The position numbers and the translations under genes were made by a program. Of a stretch of DNA of 64,000 bases, positions 12,001 through 24,545 are shown in pieces (position 1 is the stretch's first letter; each line of letters begins with the position of its first letter). Source of the DNA: Ahaetulla prasina. Taxonomy: Eukaryota > Chordata > Lepidosauria > Squamata > Colubridae. The notes below the pieces were generated by a model, which did no database searches, was not told the origin of the DNA, and worked only from the letters and a program-made list of their open reading frames with translations. The stretch is from positions 157,874,438 to 157,938,437 of the forward strand of contig NC_080540.1 in assembly GCF_028640845.1 (NCBI RefSeq), read 5' to 3'.

Positions 12001-14447
12001 ATTTTGTAGGCACCCGGCTGAGGAAGACTGTTTCATATCAGAATATTCCATTCCATACCTTGTGCGAATACACGGCTCCAATGTCAATTTTATATGGACA
12101 CAATTTTTGGATTTCTTTTTCCAATTCCTGTGGGGTGTTGAAAGACTGATACCGCACATAGATATCATCACGGAGTGTGAATGAGAACTCCCGTCGCTGA
12201 AAATAGTTCTTTGACACTACAAACGGAAAACACACAATCCCATCTTGGTTTCATGGCAGAACATAAGAGTAATTTTCTTACATCTCAATTCTTCCACAAA
12301 TCCATGAGATGGTTAATCACTAAGTATTCGATTCTCTACATCAAACTTTTCCTAGACTCATTTGAAGCATATAGGCAATGCATATGATGCAAATGGAAAG
12401 CTCTGAAAAATGCTACTTATCTACAGTAGTGACCAAAATTGTGGAAACCTTTTAGGAAAAGCGTATTTTTGTGGTTTGATGGCTAATAATACCACTTTTT
12501 TTTGGAGTTTCAAGATGATCATATTCTACTGCTAGAATGGCCTGGGAATAGCCCAGACCTTAACCCAACTGAAAATCTATGGAGCCGACTAAAGAAACTT
12601 GTTAGTCAGAAGTGACCCAGTTAATAGACACAATCATTCAATCTTGGTATTACATTATAACAGCTGCAGAACTAAAAGACTTGGTTCACTCCATGGGAAG
12701 ACATTTTAAGGCTGTAATTCATGCTAAAGGTTACCCAACTAAGTATTAACTGAAATGATGATTTTTGTATATCTTGTTTTTTTCTATGTGTTTCACTTTT
12801 CTTCTTTATACCATAACTGCTATTCTAATAGCAAATCCTTCATAAAAGTTATTGCATTACATTCTTGATTAAATTATCTTTCCATTGATATATCATTTTA
12901 TGGTACTACTCCAAAAAAAAAGTGGTGTTATTAGCTAGTTTTAGAAAATACACTTTTCCCAAAAGGTTTCCATAATTTTGGCCACTACTGTATTATCCCA
13001 GGTCAGTCTTTTGATATAGGCCAAGTCAGGAGACAGACTCTATGGGAATTCTAGAACTCCATGTTATTGATACACCTGTAGGCTACAAAAATAGAATCTT
13101 GCTTATACTAAAGTCAAGCAGGCTAAGTTTATGTCTCACGCTTTTTTATTGTTCAGACCAGGCCCCCATTTTGGTAATAGTTTTTTTTTATTTATTTGCA
13201 TTTATATCCCGCCCTTCTCCAAAGACTCAGGGCAGCTTACATTGTGTTAAGCAATAGTCTTCATCCATTTGTATATTATACAAAGTCAACTTTATTGCCC
13301 CCAACAATCTGGGTCCTCATTTTACCTACCTTATAAAGGATGGAAGGCTGAGTCAACCTTGGGCCTGGTGGGACTTGAACTTGCAGTAATTGCAAGCAGC
13401 TGTGTTAATAACAGACTGTCTTAGCAGTCTGAGCCACCAGAGGCCCCATTACCCCAGTTGGTAATGATAAAGAATGCAAATTGGACCAGGTGCAGAGGAC
13501 AATTGATCAGACCTATTATTTGCAGTTAAAGCTGAGAGACCAGATTGTTTGGGTTCCTCTTTCAGAGTTGCTCCCAAGCAAATTTCGTAACTTTTCAAAA
13601 TTACCAAAAATCCTTGTAAAACCCTTTACAGCTGCTAACCAACCTTGCTTCCCCCCCCCCACATTTGATTCTTTCATAGCATATATTCTAACATGTTTTT
13701 TTCCTTAAATACTGTCTCTAAAATCCAGTTCTAACGGGGGTCCCTTTCTACCTATTGTGTAACGGTATCTGGTACTCAAAAAGATAGAAGTGCTATCCAA
13801 ATGATGGAGGATGCTATGTTCCTGCTTCCTGAGTCAATTGAAGTGGTTTGGGGGGAAAAAAGCCACCCACACATCTTGCATCAGTGAAGACATCCACGCA
13901 GTTAAGAGTAGACACAGTGTAAAGAAATCTGGTCAGCACTTGTTGCAAAATGCCCTCATTCAGAGAGACCCACTAGCCCAGGGCTCTCCAACCTTGGCAA
14001 CTTTAAGCCTGGCGGACTTCAACTCCCAGAATTCCCCAGCCAGCAAAGCTGGGAGTTGAAGTCCTCCAGGCTTAAAGTTGCCAAGGTTGGAGACCCCTCC
14101 ACTAGCGCCAACATCAATGCCCATGTCCCTATTCTTACCTTAAAATCCCACAAAAAGCTTGTTGACCTCCCTGATTTAACCCATTTAAATCTCAATCCCT
14201 TTCGATTTTACAGCAGTGGAGTGTTCAGCGGCCGAACTTTGCACATGCTCGGATTCGCGCCTGTTTCAACTGATTGAGCACTTTCCCGCGGACCATCCCT
14301 CGGCCCTCCCACCGGCGTCCCGAAACGCCTCGCCCCTTCCTCACCATCGCCGTAGCGGAGCCACCGGCCGTAAAGGGCGAAGGGGAAGAGGCGGCGGTAA
14401 TAAAGGCGCAGCAAGTCAGGCAACGAACCGGGATCGAAGCTTGCCAT
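1..14447 (-). CDS. PRIM1: PRIM1, DNA primase small (catalytic) subunit, 5' half (exons 1-4)
   Basis: Catalytic subunit of the nuclear DNA polymerase alpha-primase complex; it makes the RNA primers for replication. Four exons join in frame: 14345-14447, 12059-12216, 1190-1296 and 1-71 (running off the window), all with GT/AG borders. The protein starts [19 protein letters not shown], followed by an exon 2 segment reading [20 protein letters not shown] and then [20 protein letters not shown]. The catalytic pair Asp109/Asp111 (DID) and the zinc-site cysteines 121, 122, 128 and 131 fall at the same numbers as in human PRIM1, so no codon is gained or lost before them. Intron 2 (about 10.8 kb) is swollen by transposons. 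The gene is divergent from the HSD17B6-like gene at 20 kb, the same arrangement as in human 12q13. The remaining exons lie left of the window. Identification is from recognisable conserved protein sequence; expression is inferred. Confidence 0.95.
100..480. mobile_element. Decayed non-autonomous DNA repeat (AGGTAGTCCTCGACTTAC family)
   Basis: AT-rich sequence with scattered 'ttaagtgaatc / tcacatgatc / gaagccagattcac' phrases that recur at 9447-9825, 19250-19595, 25268-25440, 30640-30956 and 62297-62440. Here both ends are eroded. Confidence 0.5.
481..1189. other. PRIM1 intron 3, no feature recognised
   Basis: AT-rich single-copy-looking sequence between PRIM1 exons 4 and 3. No exon, RNA gene or clear repeat was seen. 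Confidence 0.5.
1190..1296 (-). CDS. PRIM1: PRIM1 exon 3 with catalytic DxD
   Basis: 107 nt with a pyrimidine-rich acceptor ending TTTGCAG and a GTACTC donor. It encodes [20 protein letters not shown] then [15 protein letters not shown]. It carries the two metal-binding aspartates of the primase active site and the first two zinc-site cysteines. Confidence 0.95.
1640..1800. repeat. CA-rich duplicated segment inside the hAT element
   Basis: Two copies of a 'ttcacactttacacacacaca..cacaac' stretch about 110 bp apart, low complexity. Confidence 0.55.
1926..2010. mobile_element. MITE fragment (TCTCCAACTT...CCCAGA family)
   Basis: Reads 'gggggtctccaactttagtag ... ggacttcaaatcccagagttcc', a diverged relative of the palindromic MITEs at 13981-14098, 14625-14722 and 40803-40892. 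Confidence 0.5.
2815..3230 (+). repeat. Tandem 5'-UTR blocks of the L1 derivative (copy 1)
   Basis: Two blocks of about 205 bp share 'agaagatata..gaaa(c)atactgacta', 'tcttatgatttatat', 'ttgggattata.tgatttagaaga' and 'ttttaagcaaatagtgc.aaaag'. A shorter 53-bp direct repeat (GAGATGCCCTAATAAGC start) lies at about 2441-2550. The same blocks recur at about 5720-6135 and 5346-5455. Confidence 0.7.
3234..4181 (+). pseudogene. L1 ORF1 pseudogene (tandem copy)
   Basis: Same ORF1 as at 6131 but with several single-base indels in the first 200 nt (around 3318, 3337, 3353, 3413 and 3445). Only the last 249 codons (from 3432) stay open. From the middle onward it is almost identical to the other copy. 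Confidence 0.85.
4431..4795 (+). repeat. Internal 180-bp direct repeat downstream of ORF1
   Basis: Two consecutive blocks share 'attaaat.ttatg.caattgaagaaatatataagtgat' and 'tttgaa.ttgagaag.tgga'. The same repeat is in the second copy at about 7345-7705. It occupies the place where a full L1 would carry ORF2. Confidence 0.65.
4988..7905 (+). repeat. Tandem duplication unit 2
   Basis: Second copy of the roughly 2.9-kb unit. Here the L1 derivative continues past the duplication end into its complete 3' tail and poly(A) at about 8351-8361. Confidence 0.88.
6131..7093 (+). CDS. L1 ORF1p-like protein, 320 codons, GTG in place of ATG
   Basis: RNA-binding chaperone of L1-type elements. A charged alpha-helical N-terminal half (about residues 10-135, coiled coil) is followed by an RRM-like region (about 140-215, with [10 protein letters not shown] and [17 protein letters not shown]) and a C-terminal domain (about 220-300, [20 protein letters not shown]). 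The length fits ORF1p. The first codon is GTG in both tandem copies, and the next in-frame Met is about residue 51. Either the ancestral ATG was already lost, or translation is non-AUG or begins internally. The frame is otherwise open to a TAA/TGA-free end at GEGRNV, suggesting a fairly recent insertion. It is unlikely to be a host gene. Confidence 0.8.
   Translation: MPKVIKNFEISSAQIQKLKEEIKKEVRNFLQEFLESHFLEIDQKFDEIEKEMLDFKEVVEEQKREMKMVKDAIAQILSSCIQMQDDLAEFNKANLELQRKIEEIQKDQNNWNLDNKMEDIKAKVDRADEERVILQYRLMEYAIRVRGLKQNRKENLKEIFTQAFAQIKGVEPEDFETNIERIYRVNSWWARQNRVPRDVVIYFTTKKVRYEILQAFYKNKFQILGQDIKMMKEIPPKMLRNRREFAFLVDEFKKYQIYFRWEVPMGLSVNFRGRKYFLNSVMKARHFYINVLKSGNPLLLDAKLTGLEMMENRMGEGRNV
7985..8250 (+). 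repeat. Polypurine 3' UTR of the L1 derivative
   Basis: Long G/A-rich run with GGAAG/GAGGA units. The full L1 at 39060-39290 has an equivalent purine tract before its 3' end. Confidence 0.7.
8897..9354. mobile_element. Non-autonomous DNA transposon, TIR TATTTTTCAGAGTATAAGACG
   Basis: The left end reads ACTGTATTTTTCAGAGTATA and 'agacgcacc'. The right end, reversed, reads TGTATTTTTTGGAGTATAAG and 'acacacc', giving terminal inverted repeats of about 28 bp. The interior has inverted purine/pyrimidine runs and no ORF. Confidence 0.65.
9447..9825. mobile_element. Non-autonomous DNA repeat with TIR AGGTAGTCCTCGACTTAC
   Basis: Starts AGGTAATCCTCGACTTACG and ends GTAAGTCGAGGACTACCTG, inverted repeats of about 22 bp. 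Best preserved member of a family also at 100, 19250, 25268, 30640 and 62297. Confidence 0.7.
9935..10245 (-). mobile_element. CR1/L3-type LINE 3' fragment
   Basis: Contains 'ttatttggccaagtgtaattagacacacaaggaatttgtctctg', the same 3' sequence seen next to AATAG repeats at 31610, 47220, 54713 and 62565. This is the longest copy. Confidence 0.65.
10560..11250 (-). mobile_element. CR1 LINE 3' end
   Basis: Minus strand encodes the CR1 ORF2 C-terminus ([20 protein letters not shown], then [19 protein letters not shown] and [20 protein letters not shown]). A 3' UTR with 'taccgccctatctcccgagg' and a TTTA repeat tail follows at the left. Related copies are at 39518, 43263 and 49130. Confidence 0.85.
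11600..11892 (+). mobile_element. CR1 LINE 3' end (second subfamily)
   Basis: Reads 'gtggaacagcttgcctccagaagttgtgg' and GGGGGTTGGACTAGAAGACC 'tccaagatcccttccaattct', the classic amniote CR1 3' region. Confidence 0.75.
12059..12216 (-). CDS. PRIM1: PRIM1 exon 2
   Basis: 158 nt between a TTTGTAG acceptor (12217-12220) and a GTATGG donor (12053-12058). The split Val codon joins exon 1 (phase 1) and the exon ends in phase 0. It encodes the segment from [12 protein letters not shown] to [10 protein letters not shown], typical of primase small subunits. Confidence 0.94.
12424..12990 (+). mobile_element. Tc1/mariner element, internally deleted, with TA target duplication
   Basis: Ends CAGTAGTGACCAAAATTGTGG and, inverted, CAGTAGTGGCCAAAATTATGG. 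The imperfect TIRs are about 85 bp and extend to ACCACTTTTTTTTGGAGT on both sides. TA dinucleotides flank it at 12422-12423 and 12991-12992. The interior keeps a transposase C-terminal remnant ([20 protein letters not shown] at about 12539-12600), so it derives from a full Tc1-like element. Confidence 0.88.
13173..13447 (-). mobile_element. tRNA-derived SINE with CR1-like tail
   Basis: Read on minus: A-box-like TGGCTCAGACTGCTAAG, B-box-like GTTCAAGTCCC, body 'aaggttgactcagccttccatcc', then tail 'gccctgagtctttggagaagggcgggatataaat'. A second copy is at 18808-19064 (+). Confidence 0.8.
13981..14098. mobile_element. Palindromic MITE in PRIM1 intron 1
   Basis: The left arm reads TCTCCAACCTTGGCAACTTT 'aagcctggcggacttcaactcccag'. 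The right arm is its near-exact reverse complement, so about 115 bp can fold into one long hairpin. Confidence 0.8.
14345..14447 (-). CDS. PRIM1: PRIM1 exon 1 (coding part)
   Basis: ATG at 14447-14445 opens 34 codons plus one base. It ends at a GTGAGG donor just below 14345. The encoded start matches the primase N-terminus ([15 protein letters not shown] then YGRWLRYGD). This ATG is chosen because homology begins there; the reading frame stays open upstream but is not primase-like. Confidence 0.93.
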
Positions 14448-14600
14448 GACCGCGGCAAAAAAAAGGAGAGCGCGGGAAAAATTAGGCACCACCCCTTTGC
14501 CGCTTTAGAGCCAATCCGAACAGCGGACCGCCTCGTCTGACGGGGACGTCTTGGTGCTTCTGGGAATTGTAGTTCCAGGGGAAAAAAAGTCGGGCAGAAG
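14448..14600 (-). promoter_or_regulatory. PRIM1: PRIM1 core promoter region (CpG-rich; E2F and ZNF143/THAP11-type motifs)
   Basis: The region around exon 1 is the only GC/CpG-rich stretch near the gene. Read on the minus strand, TTTCCCGC (14472-14479, perfect E2F consensus) lies about 25 nt before the ATG. ACTACAATTCCCAGAA (14558-14573, ZNF143/THAP11-type SBS motif) and an inverted CCAAT (about 14511-14516) lie further upstream. A second TTTCCCGC is on the plus strand at 14282-14289, just inside intron 1. S-phase control of PRIM1 by E2F is established in mammals; its use here is inferred. Confidence 0.6.
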
Positions 14601-14624
14601 GCGCTTGCTGGTTCTAAAGCAGGA

Positions 14625-14722
14625 GTCTCCAACCTTGGCAACTTTCAGACTTTGCTGGCTGAGGAATTCTGGGAGTTGAAGTCCACAAGTCTGACAGTTG
14701 CCAAGATTGGAGATCCCTGTTC
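14625..14722. mobile_element. Palindromic MITE upstream of the PRIM1 promoter
   Basis: Same family as 13981-14098: 'ggagtctccaaccttggcaactttcagactt ... aagtctgacagttgccaagattggagatccc', again a long inverted repeat. It lies about 50 bp beyond the ZNF143-type motif. Confidence 0.8.
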
Positions 14723-14896
14723 TAAAGTGGCCTCTGTCAATCTCCAGTGGTTTCCTCAGGTCGTGAAGTGTGGGTTTTCTCTGAGAGTTTGTCTATTCAT
14801 TTAGATTCTGACTTTCTACTTCAGTGAATACTTAGGACCAGTGGATTATTCGAGGATTTAAAAACATGTAACCAGAAGGAATAGGGACACAGTGGC

Positions 14897-15266
14897 TATA
14901 GGGACCTAGTGGGTGGCTTAGTGGGTAAGACCCTGAGCTTGTCGATCGAAAGGTCGCCTCTGTTCAGCGGTTCGAATCCCTAATGCCGCGTAACGGAGTG
15001 AGCTCCCATTACTTGTCCCAGCTTCTGCCAACCTAGCAGTTCAAAAGCACGTACAAAATGCAAGTAGAAACATAGGGACCAACTTTGGTGGGAAGGTAAC
15101 AGCGTTCCGTGCGCCTTTGGCGTTGAGTCATACCGGCCACATGACCACGGAGACATCTTTGGACAGCGCTGGCTCTTCGGCTTTGAAATGGAGATGAGCA
15201 CCGCCCCCTAGAGTTGGGAATGACTAGCACGTATGTGCGAGGGGGAACCTTTACCTTTATCTTTAA
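14897..15266 (+). mobile_element. Sauria SINE
   Basis: tRNA-like head with A box TGGCTTAGTGGGTAAGAC and B box GGTTCGAATCC, then the family body ('gtgagctcccattacttgtcccagcttctgcc', 'cataccggccacatgacc') and the Bov-B-like tail GGGAACCTTTACCTTTATCT. Pol III driven; mobilised by RTE/Bov-B LINEs. Confidence 0.88.
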
Positions 15267-15698
15267 CCAGAAGGAAGAACACTGGCAGACTAGCCAAACT
15301 TTCTTTCCGTCTGTGAAGGAGCCTTTGCAATGGAAGTAATTTGCTGCATCCTTCAGACCAGTGTTTCTCAATCTTTAGCAAATTTAAGATGACAGTATTT
15401 GTTAAAGTTTGATGATAGGTGGATTTTTGCATCCATCCATCGTATTTCTTGAGTTATTCTAATACAGAGAAAAATCCCCGGAGTTTTTAAAAACGATTTT
15501 TGCAGTATCCTATGGCATTATTTTGCACCTAATCTCAGCACAAACATGCTCTGATAACAGCATTTTTTGTCTGCTTTGTCGCTATGACATGGTTTTAATT
15601 TCATTCCCAGCCCATGAGTGATGTCGGCTGAAGTCATATATACCTGAATATTTTGAATTAAGGACAATTGTTTTTGTACATGGTAACTGCATCGAGAC

Positions 15699-16043
15699 CA
15701 GAGGTAGGTTTCAGCAGGTTTTGACCAGTTCTGGAGAACCAATAGCGGAAATTTTGAGTAGTTCAGAGAACCAATAGTAAAAATTCTGACTGGCCCTGCC
15801 CCCATCTATTCTCTTCCTCCTGAGTCCCAGCTGATTGGGAGGAAATGGAGATTTTGCAGTGACCTTCCCCTGGATTGGGGAGGGAATGGAGATTTTACAG
15901 TATCCTTCCCCTGAAGTGTGGTGGGAATGGAGATTTTACAGTATCTTTCCCCTGCCACGCCCAAGCCACGCCCACCAAGCCATGCCACGCCCACAAGCCA
16001 CACCCACAGAACCAGTAGTAAAAAAATTTGAAACCCACTACTG
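15699..16043. mobile_element. hAT MITE with 8-bp TSD ATCGAGAC
   Basis: Starts CAGAGGTAGGTTTCAGCAGG and ends 'tttgaaacccactactg'. The target duplication ATCGAGAC lies at 15691-15698 and 16044-16051. The interior has three copies of a roughly 38-bp unit built on GGAGATTTTACAGTATC 'cttcccctg'. Confidence 0.9.
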
Positions 16044-16109
16044 ATCGAGACTATTTCATTCATTCATTCATTCTGGTGCCAACATAGCTTCCTCCTCCTA
16101 TTTTTCCCC

Positions 16110-16258
16110 ATGATAATAACCTCTCAGTTGGACTGAGAGAAGGTGATTGATCCAAAGTCACCTAGCTGTCTTTTGCAGCTAAGATGGGTCTAGAACTCAT
16201 GGTCTTCAGCTTTCTAGTCTTGCACTTTAACCACTAGGCCGAGCTGCAGACTAGCAAA
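16110..16258. mobile_element. MIR/CORE-SINE-like fragment
   Basis: 'ggtgattgatccaaagtcacctagctg ... tctagaactcatgg ... ttaaccactaggccgagct' has the conserved MIR-type core and tail. Similar fragments lie at 31000-31115, 31990-32125 and 62130-62285. Confidence 0.55.
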
Positions 16259-16259
16259 G

Positions 16260-16680
16260 TGGCAAACATGCAGAAAGATGGGAAGACTCTGAAACACCCA
16301 CTATGGAGGAATAGTTGGTGAAGATGACATAATTTGTAGAGAGGACAAAATTGATTGGTGTGATTTAGGGAAAATTTAGTTAGTGATTGAAGTCCACTTT
16401 ATGGAGTTTTTGCTGAAAACAGAAAAAGTGAACTTGAAATTTATGGGTCTGATGATTAGAAAGGTAGAATATGAAAGAAGGGAATCATGATTTAACCTTA
16501 GAGAATGAAATATGACTGTATACTATATAATGCTGTAAAGAAGATTAGAAGCCACTCCTTTCATGTCTTTTTTCATTGTTTTCTATTAATCACTTTTTCT
16601 TTACTTTCTTTTTTTTAATCTGTATTGTTTTTACTTTGTAAAAAAACCTGCAATAAAAATCAACTTTAAAAATGTTAGCT
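16260..16680 (+). mobile_element. L1 3'-end fragment
   Basis: Contains the ORF2 C-terminal remnant KDSETPTMEE followed by L1-type 3' UTR and a TTTTTTAATC/AATAAAAATC end. Old and full of stops. Confidence 0.5.
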
Positions 16681-17570
16681 ATTTTTACAATATGTGGATT
16701 AGACTACTGTAACGTTGGGATGATTTTAATTTTAGTATTGAATATTGATTGTGTTGGTCAATGAGCAAAATAAATGACGATGACAATTGAATGCCAGACA
16801 CCTGTTAAGGTAATATTTTCTCTTCTATTCTAACACCATCGAAATGAAGCTTCAAGGTATGTAAAATTTGCTGAGCATTGCCCCCTATTGCCTTGGAGAG
16901 AAGTGGAGGGACTGCCGTGACTTCAAACAAAAGCAGGATTGGGATCAGCAATGGGATCAGCAAATCCTATGCAGTTATGTTGTTTTGCCAGCTCAAGGAT
17001 GACTTAGCAATTAGGAAAGGTTCAAAGTCTGGTGAAAGCTTATTTGAGGCTCTCTGCCAAAACTGGAGTTTCAGAGCTACATGGAAGCCTCGGGGAAAAC
17101 CAAATTGGCAAGTTTCTATCCACCTTGAAATGATATATGGGATTATGAAACTGGAAAGAATGAGTTGTGAAATTGACTATTGATGTACTTAAGTAAGCTT
17201 AACTGCTTAACAACCAGTATGTGCACCTTTTTAACGAACGAGTACAAACTAATTATAAAAAGGATGACTTGTGTATCTTTGCTAAGGGTACAAATTCCAA
17301 ACTGTAAATCGTCGCTTTCTGCTCTGCAAGCACTCAAGACACCCCCCCACCCCCCAAAAAAAATTTCAATACCAAGACAATATAAAAAGTTTTTAAAATA
17401 GATTAAACGTATCAATAAAACAAATAATGAACTCACTTAATGGTGAAAAGTCTATGACAGAGATGCCTGTTTACAGTGTAGGAATTTAGCACCCACCCCC
17501 CTCCTAGAAGAATGAAATATTTTAGAAAATATTTAAAAGGCAGAATATATTTCCCTGGATGAGAAATGGA
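16681..17570. other. Intergenic, nothing recognised
   Basis: No coding homology. C-rich run at 17341-17353. The open frame at 16878-17183 shows no known domain and no paralogue in the window. Confidence 0.4.
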
Positions 17571-17574
17571 GAAA

Positions 17575-18046
17575 CATGTTTTTAAAGACAAAGCAGCTCC
17601 CTGCAACTTCCTGCCACCCCCCACCTTTGTCAATGGGCCATTAAAGCCTCAACCAAGCTCACTCATTTCCCCCCACCTTTGTCAATGGGTCAGAGGTAGA
17701 AACTCAATCCCCCCACCTTTGTTAATGGACCATCATTTGCAACACAATAGAACAGAAACTCACCACATGGCACCTGGGAAGATTACATCAGCCAGCAAGG
17801 CTAGCTAAGACCCCCCACCCCCTGGGAGTCTGACAGCCAATCAGGATACTCTTCCTGTGCCCCAGAAAGTTCAAAGCTCAGAAAAAGCATAAAACCAGGG
17901 AGCACACAGGATCTCAGCCCTTTTCTGTTCAGGATCTCAAGCCATGTGATCCTGACCACCATTAAACCATCTTTCCAAGCAGCCTCCATGTTTCCAGTGT
18001 CTTTGTCCCCACTTGGAACTGAACCCAGCTGGATATTTCTTCCAAC
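17575..18046 (+). mobile_element. Probable solo LTR of an endogenous retrovirus-like element
   Basis: Three near-identical CCCCCACCTTTGT(C/T)AATGG units (about 17625, 17677 and 17717) form an upstream tandem repeat. They are followed by CCAAT (17837-17841), a TATA-like GCATAAAACC (about 17887) and ATTAAA (about 17962), then a TTTCCAGTGTCTTTGTCCCC stretch common in retroviral R/U5. No target duplication was found, so the ends are approximate. No viral genes are attached. Confidence 0.5.
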
Positions 18047-18390
18047 AACAGCACTCCTAATTTTTGAGAAAGTGCTGGCCAAACTCTTCTCGAGGAAAGA
18101 CATTCCATGGCTTGGGAACAACTTCGGATAAACTCTTTCCCACATGCCAGAGTGGCAAACCTCTGACAGTGCAGAGGCCTGTTTCTGCTGAGCTAAACAG
18201 CCAGGTTGATATCAGGACAGCCAGCCCTTTAGGTAGTCAGACCCCAAACAATTTAAGGCTTTAAAACTGAATACAACACATTTAATTGTGCCCCCTAAGC
18301 AACAGGCAACCAGTGCAGAGTGTTCATGACAGAAATCTCACACTTTCAGTGGTTAGAAACCTGGAAGCTTCATTTTGCATCAACTGCAAC
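18047..18390 (-). mobile_element. Old CR1 LINE fragment, split by a hAT insertion
   Basis: 'ttaaggctttaaaactgaatacaacacatttaattgtgccccctaagcaacaggcaaccagtgcag' is a diverged version of the CR1 coding end seen cleanly at 11000-11100. Confidence 0.55.
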
Positions 18391-18398
18391 CTCTAGAC

Positions 18399-18793
18399 CC
18401 GTGAGGGCGAACCTATGGTGGCACGCGTAGCCATATTGGTGGGCACGCGAGCTCAGCGGCGCGCATGCGTGTTCCGGCAAGCTGATTTTTGGCCCTTCTG
18501 GGCCCACTGGAAGTAGGAAAACAAGCTGTTTCCTGCCTCCGGAGGGCCTCCGGGAGGGGTGGGGAAGGCCGTTTTCACCCTCCCCAGCCTCCTGGAAAGC
18601 CTCTAGAGCCTGGGGAAGGCGAAAAACAGGCCTTTCGGGCCTCCTGTGCCATCGTATGCCAGGAGCGGGGAGGCAGGGTGGGTCGAGTGTGCATGCGTGG
18701 GGGCGGGGCGCATAGAATTACAGGTGTGGGCATGCGTGCATGCGAACCCCCCCTCTCCTGGCACGTGATGGCAAAAAAGGTTAGCCATCACTG
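18399..18793. mobile_element. hAT MITE with TSD CTCTAGAC
   Basis: The ends are inverted (left 'cgtgagggcgaacctatgg', right reversed 'agtgatggctaacctttttt'). The 8-bp duplication CTCTAGAC lies at 18391-18398 and 18794-18801 and fits the hAT nTnnnnAn pattern. The interior is GC-rich with 'ggcacgcg/gcatgcg' motifs. Confidence 0.85.
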
Positions 18794-18807
18794 CTCTAGA
18801 CTATTTC

Positions 18808-19064
18808 CGTGGTGTGGCTCAGGCTGTAAGAAGCCTGTTATTAAAACACAGCTGCCTGCAATTACTGCAGGTTCAAGTCCCACCAGGTCCAAGGTTGACT
18901 CAGCCTTCCATCCTTTATAAGGTAGGTAAAATGAGGACCCAGATTGTTGGGGGGGCAATAAGTTGACTTTGTAAATATACAAATAGAATGAGACTATTGC
19001 CTTACACACTGTAAGCCGCCCTGAGTCTTCGGAGAAGGGCGGGATATAAATGTAAATAAAAAAA
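18808..19064 (+). mobile_element. tRNA-derived SINE with CR1-like tail
   Basis: 'gtggtgtggctcaggctgtaag', GGTTCAAGTCCCACCAGGTC, 'gactcagccttccatcctttataagg', then GCCGCCCTGAGTCTTCGGAG 'aagggcgggatataaatgtaaat'. Same family as 13173-13447. Confidence 0.8.
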
Positions 19065-19249
19065 AATAAAAAATCAGGAATAACCCTGTGCAGTGCGCAT
19101 AGTGGCGCGTTTCAGTTTAGCTGTGACCTGTACATTATGGAGATGGATAATAGTGAGATCTACACGTCTAAAGTTCATCCTGACTTATAACCGTAACGGA
19201 GCCCGCTCAGTGCAGACATAGGTTGTGACAGTTGTAAAGTGGGTTACCT

Positions 19250-19595
19250 ATGTGACTGACTGATCCAATTTTATGACCTTTTTTTGTGGTAGTCATTAAG
19301 CCACCGTGGCAATCGTTAAGTGGACCAATTGTTTGCTAAGGGCCGGTTTTACCAAAAACCACAAGTAAATGCTGTTTTTTGGCAAAATAGCATAAAATAC
19401 ACTTATGCGATTGCAGGACCCTACAAATAGTTGTAAATGTGGACCAGTGGATGAGTGCCTGATGTGGTCATGTGACCACAAGGGGGGCAGCTGTTGGAAC
19501 TTTAAAACTGGAATGAAACTAATCCCAGGGAGGTCCATTATAACTTCAAACAGCTGCTAAACAATCAATTGCAAATTGAGGACTACTTGTACAAA
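19250..19595. mobile_element. Non-autonomous DNA repeat (diverged)
   Basis: 'aatcgttaagtggaccaat', 'catgtgaccaca' and 'attgaggactacttgtac' match the AGGTAGTCCTCGACTTAC family. Confidence 0.55.
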
Positions 19596-20030
19596 AGTAC
19601 CAAATTTCTTGACATGGAACAGTAGTTTATTTGCAGCAGGAGAGCAGTGAAAATCCACCTCTAGTGTGTCTCTGGAAATTCTCAGTCATCAAAGTCATAG
19701 TTGTCTCAAGAGTACCTTTCACCTCTAGTAATATTTCAATTTTATTCCAAGTAAAATTGCATAGACAGAATTGGCCACACTGCTGAGGAGATTATTTGCT
19801 AAAGGGAAGGTGCAATGAACTACAGAGCAGCTATAGCAAACATCATTTCATTAACCATTAATTTGTGAATTGGATGTTCCATACCAGTTCCCCATGGGAA
19901 CACGTTGCTGCCCATTGACATCTGAAGGACAACAGATCGAATAAAAAAGACCAGGAAAATTGGTTCAAAAACAAAACGAAACGGGAAAGCAAAGACTTTA
20001 AATTTTGACTTGTTTTAATACATAGCAAGC

Positions 20031-24545
<4,515 letters not shown>

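Noticed and set aside
14905..14985. tRNA gene at the head of the SINE
   Set aside because: The A and B boxes belong to the Sauria SINE; the diagnostic SINE body and Bov-B-like tail follow, and the cloverleaf is not intact.
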